NCBI GenBank assembly: GCA_036723735.1
Contig: DAIMGT010000073.1
Location: 1 to 19,617 of the forward strand
Length of the DNA stretch: 19,617 bases
Direction: 5' to 3'
Origin: UBA4656 sp002405525
Lineage (GTDB): Bacteria; Pseudomonadota; Gammaproteobacteria; Xanthomonadales; Ahniellaceae
Positions 1 through 8,480 of this stretch are shown piece after piece (position 1 is the first letter of the stretch; each line of letters starts with the position of its first letter). Position numbers and translations under genes: made by a program. The notes beneath the pieces are model-generated. The model was not told the origin of the DNA, did not search any database, and saw nothing but the letters and a program-made list of their open reading frames with translations.

Positions 1-932
1 ATTCGCTCAAAATCGATCAGCTCTGATCATCGCACCATGCGAAACTTTGCGCGACGGACTTTCTCGACGGGCTGCTATGGGTTGCGCTCAATTGTCCGCT
101 GATCAATTCCGGCGCACACCTCCGGCCATGGGCGTCTTCGCGATGCTGCCCGCATAGCGTGCGGCTGCCGGATCGGCGCATGCGCCTTCGGAAGACGCGG
201 TACGCAGGAGGCGTTCGGGGCGATGGAGGGGAAATCGGGTCGAAAGACTCGCCAACTCGTGTCACAGGATGTGTCGTCGATGCGATGCGATGACCGTGTT
301 TCGGCCCCATGCACAGACTGTCGTGGCGCCGCTTTGGTGGCGCAAAGTCCCGGCCAGGGCGTTGCCCCGGAAGCGGCGTAGCAAAGGTTTCGGTGATCGA
401 GCGCGCGTGCCACGGTGGTCATCCAGCAGCAGCCATCCAAACGCCGGTACGGCCTTTTGACCGATGACGCGCGGTCCCTCTGCGTTGTCCACCCATTCGT
501 TCCGCATTGCGCAATCGCTGCCAACGGAATTCCGGGCGCAGGTGCCGGGGAGGGTCCCGCCGGTGCCTCGGCGCGGCGGTCTTGGCTGCAGACTTGCATG
601 ATCGCAGTCGCGCCGGGCGGCGGGCGCGCTCCGCCGTCAGATTGCCCTGGGAACCTGACATCGATTACAGCGCAGATTCTGCGCCGGAGCCTCGAAGGTC
701 AATGCGCTGCGCGTATTGCAGGGCTGGCCACTGCCATTCGGCGGGTCGCAGGGCCGCTGCGGTGAGCGCGAGTGGCACAACGTTTGCAGGATCAACATTG
801 ACGTGGCAACCGTCGAATGGCGCCGGGCACGTCATCAACACCGGAAGGCTTGCCGCGCCGGGCTGCACCTGTTTTCAAACCTGCGGCGCGGCTGAAGCCC
901 GCCGCATCAACCCAAGCTGACGGAGATACGAC
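1..932. other. Long gene-free region upstream of the chemoreceptor block
   Basis: No open frame here on either strand gives a protein I recognise. The longest (75-599 minus, 507-920 plus) translate into Arg/Ala/Cys-rich strings without domain-like patterning, as expected of chance frames in GC-rich DNA. The region could hold the decayed remains of a gene. I found no clear coding end of a gene entering from the left edge. The only supported elements are a sigma-54-type promoter at 773-788 and the ribosome binding site of the next gene (GGAG at 922-925). Confidence 0.6.
773..788 (+). promoter_or_regulatory. Sigma-54 (RpoN) -24/-12 promoter for the chemoreceptor operon
   Basis: The sequence reads TGGCAC (773-778), five bases, then TTGCA (784-788). 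This matches the RpoN consensus TGGCACG-N4-TTGCW at every strongly conserved position, with correct spacing between the GG (774-775) and GC (786-787) elements; only the weakly conserved seventh base differs. Initiation would be expected near 799, giving a leader of about 130 bases before the start codon at 933. Flagellar and chemotaxis genes of Xanthomonadales and Pseudomonas are commonly under RpoN with a FleQ-type activator, so the context fits. No activator site was identified. Confidence 0.65.
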
Positions 933-3503
933 ATGCGCATGGGGGATCTAGTCTCCTTTCTCACTGGCCCCGCCGCCCGCCTGATGAACCGCCTCGCCAT
1001 GCCAGGGAAGTTCTTGGTCATGGGGGCGGCCTTCCTGACCGGCATCGGCCTTCTGCTGTTTCTACTCGTGCCGCGCATCAACGCCGATCTCTCCTTTGTT
1101 CGGGACGAGATCAGGGGGGCGTATCTGATCGAACCGTACGGTAAGGCGGCTTCGGCGCTTGCGCGGCTCGGTGTCGCGCGTTACTCGGCCGCGAGCGGCT
1201 CTGCGCAAGCAGCCGAAAACGTCGCGAGCCTGCAGGCCGAGTTCGAGCAGCATCTCGGCGGTGTGCGCGAATGGATGGGCCTGCACGCCGGCGAATGGCA
1301 GGTGCAGGACGAGTGGGAAGCGATCAATGCAGCCTGGACATCCCTGCGGGCAAGCACGGCACGCGATGCCGAAACCATCTTCGCCGAACAGGCCGCCGCC
1401 CTCGCCAAGCTCGACGCGCTGATGGCGAGGGTCACCATCGACTCCAGCCTCGCTCTGGACCCCGCGCTGGACACCTATGGCCTGATGGATGCAAGCACGA
1501 CGCGTCTGCCCATGATGACGACGGCAATCGCCGGTGCGCATGGCAACGTCTGGCATGCGATCGGCCGCCGCGAGGTCAGCACCCAGGACCTGGTCGATGT
1601 CACGGGGGAGCTGAAAGTGGTTCAGGTTGGATTGGCACAGGCGGAGGGCATCCTGCTCGCAGCATACGAGGCGGACCCCTCGCTGCAGGCCAAGCTGGAG
1701 ACGCAGATCGCCACGTCGCGGGATGCAAGCGATTCTTTCACCAACCAGCTCCGGGCGGGGGTTTCCGTTGGTGTTGCGCCGGCCCTCGATCGGGCCGCGC
1801 TCGACGCGACGGCTGCCGACGTCCTTTCGAAGGTGCAGGCCCTGCAGGCCGACAGCGGAAAGCTGCTGATCGACGCGCTGTTGATTCGCGAGGCGGGGCT
1901 CGTGCGGGCGCGGGCGCTGTCGCTTGGCGTGGTCGCTACCGTGCTGCTCGTCGCGCTGTATCTGTTCCTCGGCTTCAATCGCTCGCTGCGCAACAGCCTG
2001 CAGGGCCTTGCCAGTGCCGGCACGCGGCTTTCGGCCGGCGACTTCCCGGAGCGCATCGACCTGGGATCGCGTGACGAATTCCAGGGCATTGCGAACGAGT
2101 TGTCGAAAATCGGCGCCAGCCTGCGCCGTTTCGAAGCGGCCCAGCGGTCGATGAGCCATGCGCACGAGGCTGGCGATACCGACGCGCGGATGGATGCGCA
2201 GGCGCTTCCAGGGGCCTTCGGCGACCTTGCGCGCGCGGTGAATTCCTTGGCAGAGGGGCACATCCAGGTGCAGGAACGCATGGCGGCAGTTGCGACCGCG
2301 TACTCGCAGGGTGACCTGTCGGCGGTCATGGACCGTCTCCCCGGCAAGCGTGCCGCGATGACCGAGGCCATGGACTGCATTCGCACCAACCTCGGGGCGA
2401 TCAACGAAGCCATTCTCGACCTCGCGAACGCGGCGGCCGACGGTGATTTTTCCCGGCGTGGCGACGTGACCCGCTTCCAGTTCTCGTTCGGCCAGATGGT
2501 CGACTCGCTCAATACGCTGATGTCGCGAGCCGAATCCGGCCTCACCGACGTCGGCGGCATGCTGGGGGCCCTGGCGGCCGGCGATCTGACCGCGAGGATG
2601 CCGGGCGAATACCGTGGCTTGTTCGGGCGGATGCGCGATGACGCGCATGCGACAGCCGAGCGTCTTGCTTCGATCGTAAGTGGAATCAAGGCGGCCGCCG
2701 AGTCGATCGACCTTGCGGCCAAGGAGATCGCGGCGGGCAACCAGGATCTGTCGCAGCGCACCGAAGAGCAGGCGGCCAGCCTCGAGGAGACGGCGGCGTC
2801 GATGGAGGAACTGACCGCGACGGTCAAGACCAACGCCGAGAATGCCGGTCAAGCCAACCAGCTCGCCTCCGGCGCCCGCGACGTAGCGGTCAGCGGTGGC
2901 TCGATCGTGCGAGAGGTGGTGTCGACGATGGGCGCGATCGCGGATTCTTCGCGGCGCATGGACGAGATCATCGGTGTCATCGACGGCATCGCGTTCCAGA
3001 CCAATATCCTCGCCTTGAATGCGGCAGTCGAGGCCGCCCGAGCCGGTGAGCAGGGACGTGGTTTCGCGGTGGTCGCTTCGGAGGTGCGTGCGCTTGCGCA
3101 GCGATCGGCTGCTGCGGCGAAGGAGATCAAAGGCCTTATCCGCGACAGCGGGGACCGCGTCTCGAGCGGCAACGCGCTGGCGGCCAAGGCGGGGGCGTCC
3201 ATGGATGAAATCGTTTCGGCCGTTCGGCGCGTCAGTGACATCATCGGCGAGATCACGGCGGCATCGCGCGAGCAGTCTGCCGGGATCGAGCAGGTCAACG
3301 AGACGGTCGCTCAGATGGACCAGACGACGCAGCAGAATGCAGCTCTGGTCGAGGAAGCGTCGGCTGCGGCGCGGTCGCTGGACGAGCAGGCAGGCGCGCT
3401 GGTGCGTGCGGTGTCGGTGTTTCGTACGAACGCCACCGCTACGGACGCCGGCGCGGCTTCGCGTGCGGCGTCGTCGCGGACCCGCCTTGCGGCGGTCAGC
3501 TGA
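933..3503 (+). CDS. Methyl-accepting chemotaxis protein with a poly-HAMP array
   Basis: Transmembrane chemoreceptor of 856 residues. TM1 is at about 27-48, followed by a periplasmic domain of about 280 mostly helical residues that I cannot assign to a family, and TM2 at about 328-347. A run of HAMP-like modules spans about 348-578, recognisable by repeated GDxxxR-type cores (for example AAGDLTARM). The cytoplasmic hairpin follows: a first methylation helix at 603-626 with the canonical RTEEQAASLEETAASMEE pattern, the conserved tip starting FQTNILALNAAVEAARAGE at 688, and a second methylation helix from 795 (QQNAALVEEAS). It resembles Tsr/Tar-class receptors and should signal to CheA/CheW, which are not in the window. 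It lacks a C-terminal W-x-x-F pentapeptide. The start is supported by GGAG seven bases upstream. It is probably the first gene of the sigma-54 operon. Confidence 0.93.
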   Translation: MRMGDLVSFLTGPAARLMNRLAMPGKFLVMGAAFLTGIGLLLFLLVPRINADLSFVRDEIRGAYLIEPYGKAASALARLGVARYSAASGSAQAAENVASLQAEFEQHLGGVREWMGLHAGEWQVQDEWEAINAAWTSLRASTARDAETIFAEQAAALAKLDALMARVTIDSSLALDPALDTYGLMDASTTRLPMMTTAIAGAHGNVWHAIGRREVSTQDLVDVTGELKVVQVGLAQAEGILLAAYEADPSLQAKLETQIATSRDASDSFTNQLRAGVSVGVAPALDRAALDATAADVLSKVQALQADSGKLLIDALLIREAGLVRARALSLGVVATVLLVALYLFLGFNRSLRNSLQGLASAGTRLSAGDFPERIDLGSRDEFQGIANELSKIGASLRRFEAAQRSMSHAHEAGDTDARMDAQALPGAFGDLARAVNSLAEGHIQVQERMAAVATAYSQGDLSAVMDRLPGKRAAMTEAMDCIRTNLGAINEAILDLANAAADGDFSRRGDVTRFQFSFGQMVDSLNTLMSRAESGLTDVGGMLGALAAGDLTARMPGEYRGLFGRMRDDAHATAERLASIVSGIKAAAESIDLAAKEIAAGNQDLSQRTEEQAASLEETAASMEELTATVKTNAENAGQANQLASGARDVAVSGGSIVREVVSTMGAIADSSRRMDEIIGVIDGIAFQTNILALNAAVEAARAGEQGRGFAVVASEVRALAQRSAAAAKEIKGLIRDSGDRVSSGNALAAKAGASMDEIVSAVRRVSDIIGEITAASREQSAGIEQVNETVAQMDQTTQQNAALVEEASAAARSLDEQAGALVRAVSVFRTNATATDAGAASRAASSRTRLAAVS

Positions 3504-3644
3504 TCGGACCGCTCCCGCGCCTGCGATTCGCTTGGCGTGGTGGCCCGGGCGGCACGGCCGTCCGGGCCACGTCGGGTCCCGACGGTTGCCTGCGGGCACC
3601 GTCCGGCCGACAAGCCTCGCGCAGGTTGTGGCTCAACAAGATCG

Positions 3645-6600
3645 ATGGACCCGGACGCCATGACAAGCCGTGATTCGACTTCGATTCCGCCGTCGATGAT
3701 GGCGAAGGCGGTCGTCGACAGGACCGCGTGGGCGGTCGCAGTTCTCGTGCTTTTCGCGGTGGTGGTCGCGGCGCCCTGGCTCTATCGACTGGGCGTGCAG
3801 GCGCTCGTCGACCGGCAATCCGACGTGCTTGGGGACCGCGCACGGGACGTCGCACTCAGCATCAGCGCGTTCGCGAGCAGTGAGTCCCGGCGTCTCGAGG
3901 CGATCCATGCCCGCTTGGCGTCACTCACCGGCGCCGAAGATGGCCCGAACGCCGTTCGTGGCGGGCCAGGCGGAAGCTCACAGGAACCGGTCTTGGTGAT
4001 TGGCGGAAGGGCGATCGGTCGACGCAACGAGGTCATCGATCGCTTCAGCCTTGCGACCGCGTCCAGTGTGGCGATCTATGTTCGGGTTGGCGAGGTTTTC
4101 CGCGCAGTCTCGACGTCGCGCGGCTCCGAGGATGGGCCGCTTGCGGGCGATTTGGCGATCGACGTCGATCATCCCGCGTGGCAGGCGCTGGTCGGCGGGG
4201 GAAGCTACATCGGGCGTAATGTGCAATCCGGCAGCGCGTCGATCCTGCACTATGTCGCGGTGCGAGACGCGGGTGGGCGGGCCATCGGCGCCACCGCCGT
4301 CGGCGTCAACGTTGAATTCCTTTTGCCGACGCGGAGAGAAGCCAGTAGCGACACCGCGTCCGACGAGTTGACAGAGTTCGTTTTGGTCGACCGCGGCACG
4401 AGCGCTGCGCCGGCGCCGCTCGGTTCACGGGATGAAGTCCGTGGGGGGCTCGCGCAGCTGCTGCGCGGCGGTGGCCCGGCGATCCTGAGGTCGATCCTCG
4501 AGTCGGGCGAAGGTCAGCCGCACGTGATTCCGGACGGCAGCGGGCGATCCGTGCAGTGGCTCCTTGCCGGGGCTCCGGGCGATGGATGGCCGATGATGGC
4601 CATTGCGGCGCAGCCCGTCAGCGTTGTACGGGCGGCGGTGGCGCCGATGGTCGATCGGATGGTCTATGCAGCCGGCGGCATGGCCGGTCTGATCTGCCTG
4701 CTGTTCGGGCTGCTGGTGCGAACCACCGGACCGAAGGAGCGGAACCTTCTGCGCAGTTGGATCTCCGTCCGCGGGCCGGGGCAGGTCTTGCCGGCTGCAA
4801 ACCCCGGCTCGCCTGATCCGACGGTCAAGAATGAGGACCATTTGAGCGAACGTGCCACAAGCACGGCGCAGTCCTCGGCGGAGACGGCCGCCGAGTATGC
4901 CGGGTCGGCCTTGATGCTGCTCGATGATCGGCTGCACGTGCTGTTTGCGAATGGCGCCATGCGCCGCCTGTGTGGCGTGGCCGAGCGCGTTGCGTCACGC
5001 TCGGGGGTGCTGAACGGGGATTGGTTCGTCGCGGGGCAGCCCATCGAAGCCTTGTTGCCGAAGGCGGTTGCCCATGCGGTGAGATCCGGCAGTGGTGGTG
5101 GCCCGGCAGGATTCGAGTTCGAGCACGCCGGACGCAGGTGGAGTCAGACCCTGAACCGGGTCGAACTGCCCGATGGACGCCCTGCACAGGTGTTGGTCGA
5201 ATGGCGGGAGCAGGGGACGGCGGGCGACATGGAAACGCGCATTTTGGCGCCGCTGCAGGCGGCGGCGGCGGGTGATCTTTCTGCTCGCGTGGAGGTGAGC
5301 GGCCTTCCGGAGCAACAGCGCGTCCTTGCAGGACTCGTCAACGAGTCTCTTGACGCCATCGAATGTGCACTCCGTGAACACGCGCGCGTTCTCGCCGCGG
5401 TGGCCGCGGGCGATCTCTCGCACCGAGTCGATGGCGTGCATGGCGGGCTGCTGGGCTGCATGCGCGAGGACATCAATCGTGCGTTGGACGGATTGGTGGA
5501 AATGCTGCGTGGAGTCGGATCAGTCGCGTCCGCGCTGGGAACGGCCGTGGTTCCGCGCGGCGCAGCAGGCGACAGGAGCAGGACCGGCCGCCCCGTGGGC
5601 GGCGAATCCCCCGCCGTTTCGTTGCAGCGACTGACGGCGACCGTACGCCGGACAGCGGGGAATGCGTCACAAGCGAGCGATCTGGCCGGGTCCGCCGGCG
5701 AACATGCCGGTCGCGGCAGTGCGGCAGTAGGCGAAGTGGTCACGGCGATGGCGGGCATCGAGCGCGCGGCGCGCAAGATGGCCGAGATCCTTGGCGTGAT
5801 CGATGGCATATCGTTCCAGACCAATATCCTTGCACTGAATGCGGCGGTCGAGGCCGCACGGGCGGGGGAGCAGGGCAGGGGCTTCGCCGTGGTGGCGTCC
5901 GAAGTCCGCGCGCTCGCCCAGCGTTCTGCGGCAGCCGCGAGGGAGATCAAGGTCCTGATCGGCGATGCGATTGGGCAGGTCGACCAGGGAAGCTCGCACG
6001 TCGACCGTGCAGGGCGCACGATGGTCGACGTGGTGGTGTCGGTTCGCAAGGTCACCGACACCATCGCGGAGATCAGCGCCGCAACCACCGAGCAGGCGGC
6101 GATGATCGAGAAGATCGGGCAGGCAGTCGAGCAGATCGAGCAGACGTCTCACGATGATGCGGCGCATGCCCGCGATGGCGATTCTTCGGCGGCAAGCCTC
6201 GTCGATCTCGCCGACGCGCTGAGGACTGCGATTGCGCCGTTCGCGACTGGCGCGACCACAACCGAGGCGACCGCGGCGGAAGCGGTGGCAGCAGTGCCCG
6301 GCGCGCGCACGCGCGAACCCGCGATTGAATCCGGCAAGCCCGCTGCACCGGTCGCCCCAAGGCTTGCCGCTGCGAGCCGCAGCGCACCGCCTGCGCCTTT
6401 GGCCCCGCCGGTCGCGGCAGCCGTCGGTTCGCCGCCCAAGACGCCGTGGCGTCCGGCTGGACGGTCCAGTCGGCAGGGAATCGCCGCCCCCGCGAGGCCG
6501 GCGGCGGCGCGGGCAGCTTTGCCGAAGGTGAAGCAGGGGGCTCCGGCGTTGCGGGCCGCAGCGACACCTGCGCCGAAACCGGTACTGCACGAGCCATCAC

Positions 6601-6881
6601 GTCCCTTGCGGCCAAAGCCACCGAGCGTTCCGGCTGTCGCGTCCCCGCCAGCCGGGAGAACGCGAACGGCCAAGGCGCCGGTGCCCGCGCCGGCCCGGTC
6701 TGACAAACGCCCCGCGCAAAGCCCCGCGCCCGCGACGATGATCGAAGGTCGCCACGTCGCCGCGCAAGCGGCGCAGGAGTCGCCCAGGTCGGAGGTGGCG
6801 CGCGCCTCGGGGCGCGCCAAACCCGCGCCCCGAATTCCGTCGGTCGCACCCGGCGACGATTCTTTCTGGCAGGAGTTCTGA
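3645..6881 (+). CDS. Large Cache/PAS/HAMP chemoreceptor with eroded methylation helices and C-terminal xWxxF anchor
   Basis: Receptor of 1078 residues if started at 3645. An ATG at 3660 is equally possible; neither has a good ribosome binding site, and 3696/3699 would still keep TM1. Order: TM1 about 28-45, Cache-like periplasmic domain about 113-228 plus a further stretch, TM2 about 340-358, PAS-like domain about 412-525, two HAMP-like modules about 528-620, MCP hairpin with an intact tip at 724 (FQTNILALNAAVEAARAGE), then a Pro/Ala/Lys-rich tail of about 210 residues ending in FWQEF. Hairpin spacing equals that of the preceding receptor (61 residues from LTATV to the tip, 107 from the tip to helix 2), but the glutamate pairs of both methylation helices are gone. 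The terminal pentapeptide has Trp and Phe spaced as in CheR-binding tails. It starts about 140 bases after the preceding receptor and precedes cheR. Confidence 0.9.
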   Translation: MDPDAMTSRDSTSIPPSMMAKAVVDRTAWAVAVLVLFAVVVAAPWLYRLGVQALVDRQSDVLGDRARDVALSISAFASSESRRLEAIHARLASLTGAEDGPNAVRGGPGGSSQEPVLVIGGRAIGRRNEVIDRFSLATASSVAIYVRVGEVFRAVSTSRGSEDGPLAGDLAIDVDHPAWQALVGGGSYIGRNVQSGSASILHYVAVRDAGGRAIGATAVGVNVEFLLPTRREASSDTASDELTEFVLVDRGTSAAPAPLGSRDEVRGGLAQLLRGGGPAILRSILESGEGQPHVIPDGSGRSVQWLLAGAPGDGWPMMAIAAQPVSVVRAAVAPMVDRMVYAAGGMAGLICLLFGLLVRTTGPKERNLLRSWISVRGPGQVLPAANPGSPDPTVKNEDHLSERATSTAQSSAETAAEYAGSALMLLDDRLHVLFANGAMRRLCGVAERVASRSGVLNGDWFVAGQPIEALLPKAVAHAVRSGSGGGPAGFEFEHAGRRWSQTLNRVELPDGRPAQVLVEWREQGTAGDMETRILAPLQAAAAGDLSARVEVSGLPEQQRVLAGLVNESLDAIECALREHARVLAAVAAGDLSHRVDGVHGGLLGCMREDINRALDGLVEMLRGVGSVASALGTAVVPRGAAGDRSRTGRPVGGESPAVSLQRLTATVRRTAGNASQASDLAGSAGEHAGRGSAAVGEVVTAMAGIERAARKMAEILGVIDGISFQTNILALNAAVEAARAGEQGRGFAVVASEVRALAQRSAAAAREIKVLIGDAIGQVDQGSSHVDRAGRTMVDVVVSVRKVTDTIAEISAATTEQAAMIEKIGQAVEQIEQTSHDDAAHARDGDSSAASLVDLADALRTAIAPFATGATTTEATAAEAVAAVPGARTREPAIESGKPAAPVAPRLAAASRSAPPAPLAPPVAAAVGSPPKTPWRPAGRSSRQGIAAPARPAAARAALPKVKQGAPALRAAATPAPKPVLHEPSRPLRPKPPSVPAVASPPAGRTRTAKAPVPAPARSDKRPAQSPAPATMIEGRHVAAQAAQESPRSEVARASGRAKPAPRIPSVAPGDDSFWQEF

Positions 6882-6945
6882 GCCTGCCTTCTTCCCGAGG
6901 CCTGGCCGGCGGCTGCTCCGGCACGGCTCTTGCTGCCTGAATCCA

Positions 6946-6965
6946 CCGCCGTGCGGCGACGGCGG
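6946..6965 (+). other. Hairpin in the leader of cheR
   Basis: CCGCCGT (6946-6952) and ACGGCGG (6959-6965) form a perfect 7-bp stem with a 6-base loop, 30 bases before the cheR start, in the 114-base gap between the large receptor and cheR. It has no T-tract, so it is not a standard terminator. It could moderate read-through or mRNA processing, or be chance in GC-rich sequence. Confidence 0.25.
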
Positions 6966-6995
6966 GCGGTATCTGCAAGGTTCCAGGGGGGCGCA

Positions 6996-7853
6996 ATGGT
7001 TCATGAGGATGTCATCGACGGCGACTTTGCATTCTCGGGCGCCGACTTCGCACGGGTGCGCGAACTCATCCATACCCGCGCGGGAATCGCGCTCGCCGAG
7101 AGCAAGCGCCAGATGGTGTACGGGCGTCTCGGACGCCGGTTGCGCGCGCTCGGCATCAGGTCTTTTCGGGACTACCTGGACCGGCTCGAATCGGGCGGGT
7201 ACGACAACGACGAGTGGCAGGCATTCACCAATGCCCTGACCACCAATCTGACGGCATTCTTCCGCGAGGCGCACCATTTCGAGATCCTCACACGCTTCCT
7301 GGCGAGCCGCAGCGGAAAGGGCGTGCAGCGCATCTGGTGCGCGGCTGCATCGACCGGTGAAGAGCCCTACTCGATCGCCGTTGCTGCGTGCGAGGCGCTC
7401 GGAAGCGATACGCCGGCGGTCGAAATCGTGGCCAGTGATGTCGATACACAGGTGTTGGAAACGGCGTCGCGGGGGGTGTATCCGCTGGAGCGCATACAGG
7501 GCATCGAGGCCTCTCGGCTGCGGCGATTCTTCCAGCGCGGAAGCGGCCCGAACGAAGGGCGAGTGCGCGTCAAGCCGTCACTGCACGCGATGATCACATT
7601 CCGGTCCATCAACCTGCTTGATCAGGACTATGGATTCCGAGGCGCGTTCGACGTCATCTTCTGCCGAAATGTGATGATCTACTTCGACAAGCCGACGCAA
7701 CGCGCGATTCTTCAGCGCTTTCGTCCGCTGCTGGTGCCGGACGGCTTGATGTTCGCCGGACATTCCGAGAGTTTCTTCCACTGCGCCGACCTTTTCGCGC
7801 CCTGTGGGCGGACGGTATACCGGCGCAGCGAAGGGCAGGATGCGGCGCCGTGA
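6996..7853 (+). CDS. cheR: CheR, chemoreceptor glutamate methyltransferase
   Basis: Transfers methyl groups from S-adenosylmethionine to glutamates in the cytoplasmic helices of chemoreceptors. The protein has 285 residues, the usual size. An N-terminal helical domain (FARVRELIHTRAGI, RLGRRLRALG) is followed by the CheR signature NLTAFFRE, SAM-binding motif WCAAASTGEEPYS from residue 114, the acidic VASDVD strand, and CRNVMIYFD from residue 223, ending with the GHSES loop. The ATG at 6996 is chosen because AGGGGGG lies four bases upstream and the CheR fold begins just after it; the upstream in-frame ATG at 6930 would add a basic extension without homology. The stop overlaps the GTG of cheD. 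The preceding receptor ends in a CheR-type docking pentapeptide. Confidence 0.95.
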   Translation: MVHEDVIDGDFAFSGADFARVRELIHTRAGIALAESKRQMVYGRLGRRLRALGIRSFRDYLDRLESGGYDNDEWQAFTNALTTNLTAFFREAHHFEILTRFLASRSGKGVQRIWCAAASTGEEPYSIAVAACEALGSDTPAVEIVASDVDTQVLETASRGVYPLERIQGIEASRLRRFFQRGSGPNEGRVRVKPSLHAMITFRSINLLDQDYGFRGAFDVIFCRNVMIYFDKPTQRAILQRFRPLLVPDGLMFAGHSESFFHCADLFAPCGRTVYRRSEGQDAAP

Positions 7854-8464
7854 ATGCGCCGATTCGCCGATGGATCTCCGGCGAGGGCCAGGCCATGGCC
7901 CACTACATCGACCCGCAACTGCAGCGGCGAGCGGTGAAGCTTCTTCCGGCGGATTACTTCATCGGCGATGACGAAGTCGCCATCGTCACGGTGCTCGGGT
8001 CCTGTGTGGCGGCCTGCATGCGCGACCCGGTTCTGCGGATCGGCGGCATGAACCACTTCATGCTCCCGTCCGGGAACGCGGATGGGGGTAGTGGGGCGCG
8101 CTACGGCTCCTACGCGATGGAACTGCTGATCAATGGCCTGCTCAAGCGCGGCGCACGGCGCGAACGGCTGGAAGCCAAGGTGTTCGGCGGCGGGAACGTC
8201 CTGCAGGGGTTCACCAGCAACCCGGTAGGAACGCGCAATGCGGAATTCGTGTTGTCCTATCTCGCTGCCGAACGAATCCCGATCCTGGCGCGGGACTTGC
8301 TGGGCATCCATCCGCGGAAGGTTTGCTACTTCCCGGCCTCCGGCAGTGCGCTGGTGAAGCGTCTTCCCCATGCGCACGACGATACGGTCGTCACGCAGGA
8401 ATCGCAGTACAAGCGTTCGCTGGCGGCCTCCAAGTCGGCGGGTGATGTCGAGTTGTTTGACTAA
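7850..8464 (+). CDS. cheD: CheD, chemoreceptor glutamine deamidase
   Basis: Deamidates specific glutamines in chemoreceptor methylation helices to glutamate, so CheR can methylate them; in some bacteria it also binds CheC. The diagnostic VTVLGSCVAAC segment carries the catalytic Cys (residue 52 from this start) and GGMNHFMLP carries the catalytic His (residue 69). FGGGNVL and NPVGTRNAEFV are also CheD-like. The start is ambiguous: GTG at 7850 overlaps the cheR stop (GTGA) and has AGGA nine bases upstream; ATG at 7895 has GAGG eight bases upstream and would give a 189-residue protein. The protein ends GDVELFD, a tail resembling that of the receptor-like protein encoded at 9613-10788. cheB starts 16 bases downstream, so cheR-cheD-cheB is one translationally linked unit. 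Confidence 0.94.
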   Translation: MNAPIRRWISGEGQAMAHYIDPQLQRRAVKLLPADYFIGDDEVAIVTVLGSCVAACMRDPVLRIGGMNHFMLPSGNADGGSGARYGSYAMELLINGLLKRGARRERLEAKVFGGGNVLQGFTSNPVGTRNAEFVLSYLAAERIPILARDLLGIHPRKVCYFPASGSALVKRLPHAHDDTVVTQESQYKRSLAASKSAGDVELFD

Positions 8465-8480
8465 CGGGTGAGGGGTTGCC

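Noticed and set aside
1630..1650. TGGCAC inside the first receptor as a sigma-54 site
   Set aside because: No TTGC-type element follows at the required spacing, and it is within coding sequence.
1062..3599. 845-codon open frame on the minus strand opposite the first receptor
   Set aside because: Its translation is Arg/Gly/Asp-rich without domain patterning and it mirrors a well-supported receptor; long antisense frames are common in GC-rich genes.
3537..3644. Upstream extension of the second receptor to a start at 3537
   Set aside because: The added residues are basic and non-homologous, and no ribosome binding site precedes it; starts at 3645 or 3660 fit a short cytoplasmic leader before TM1.
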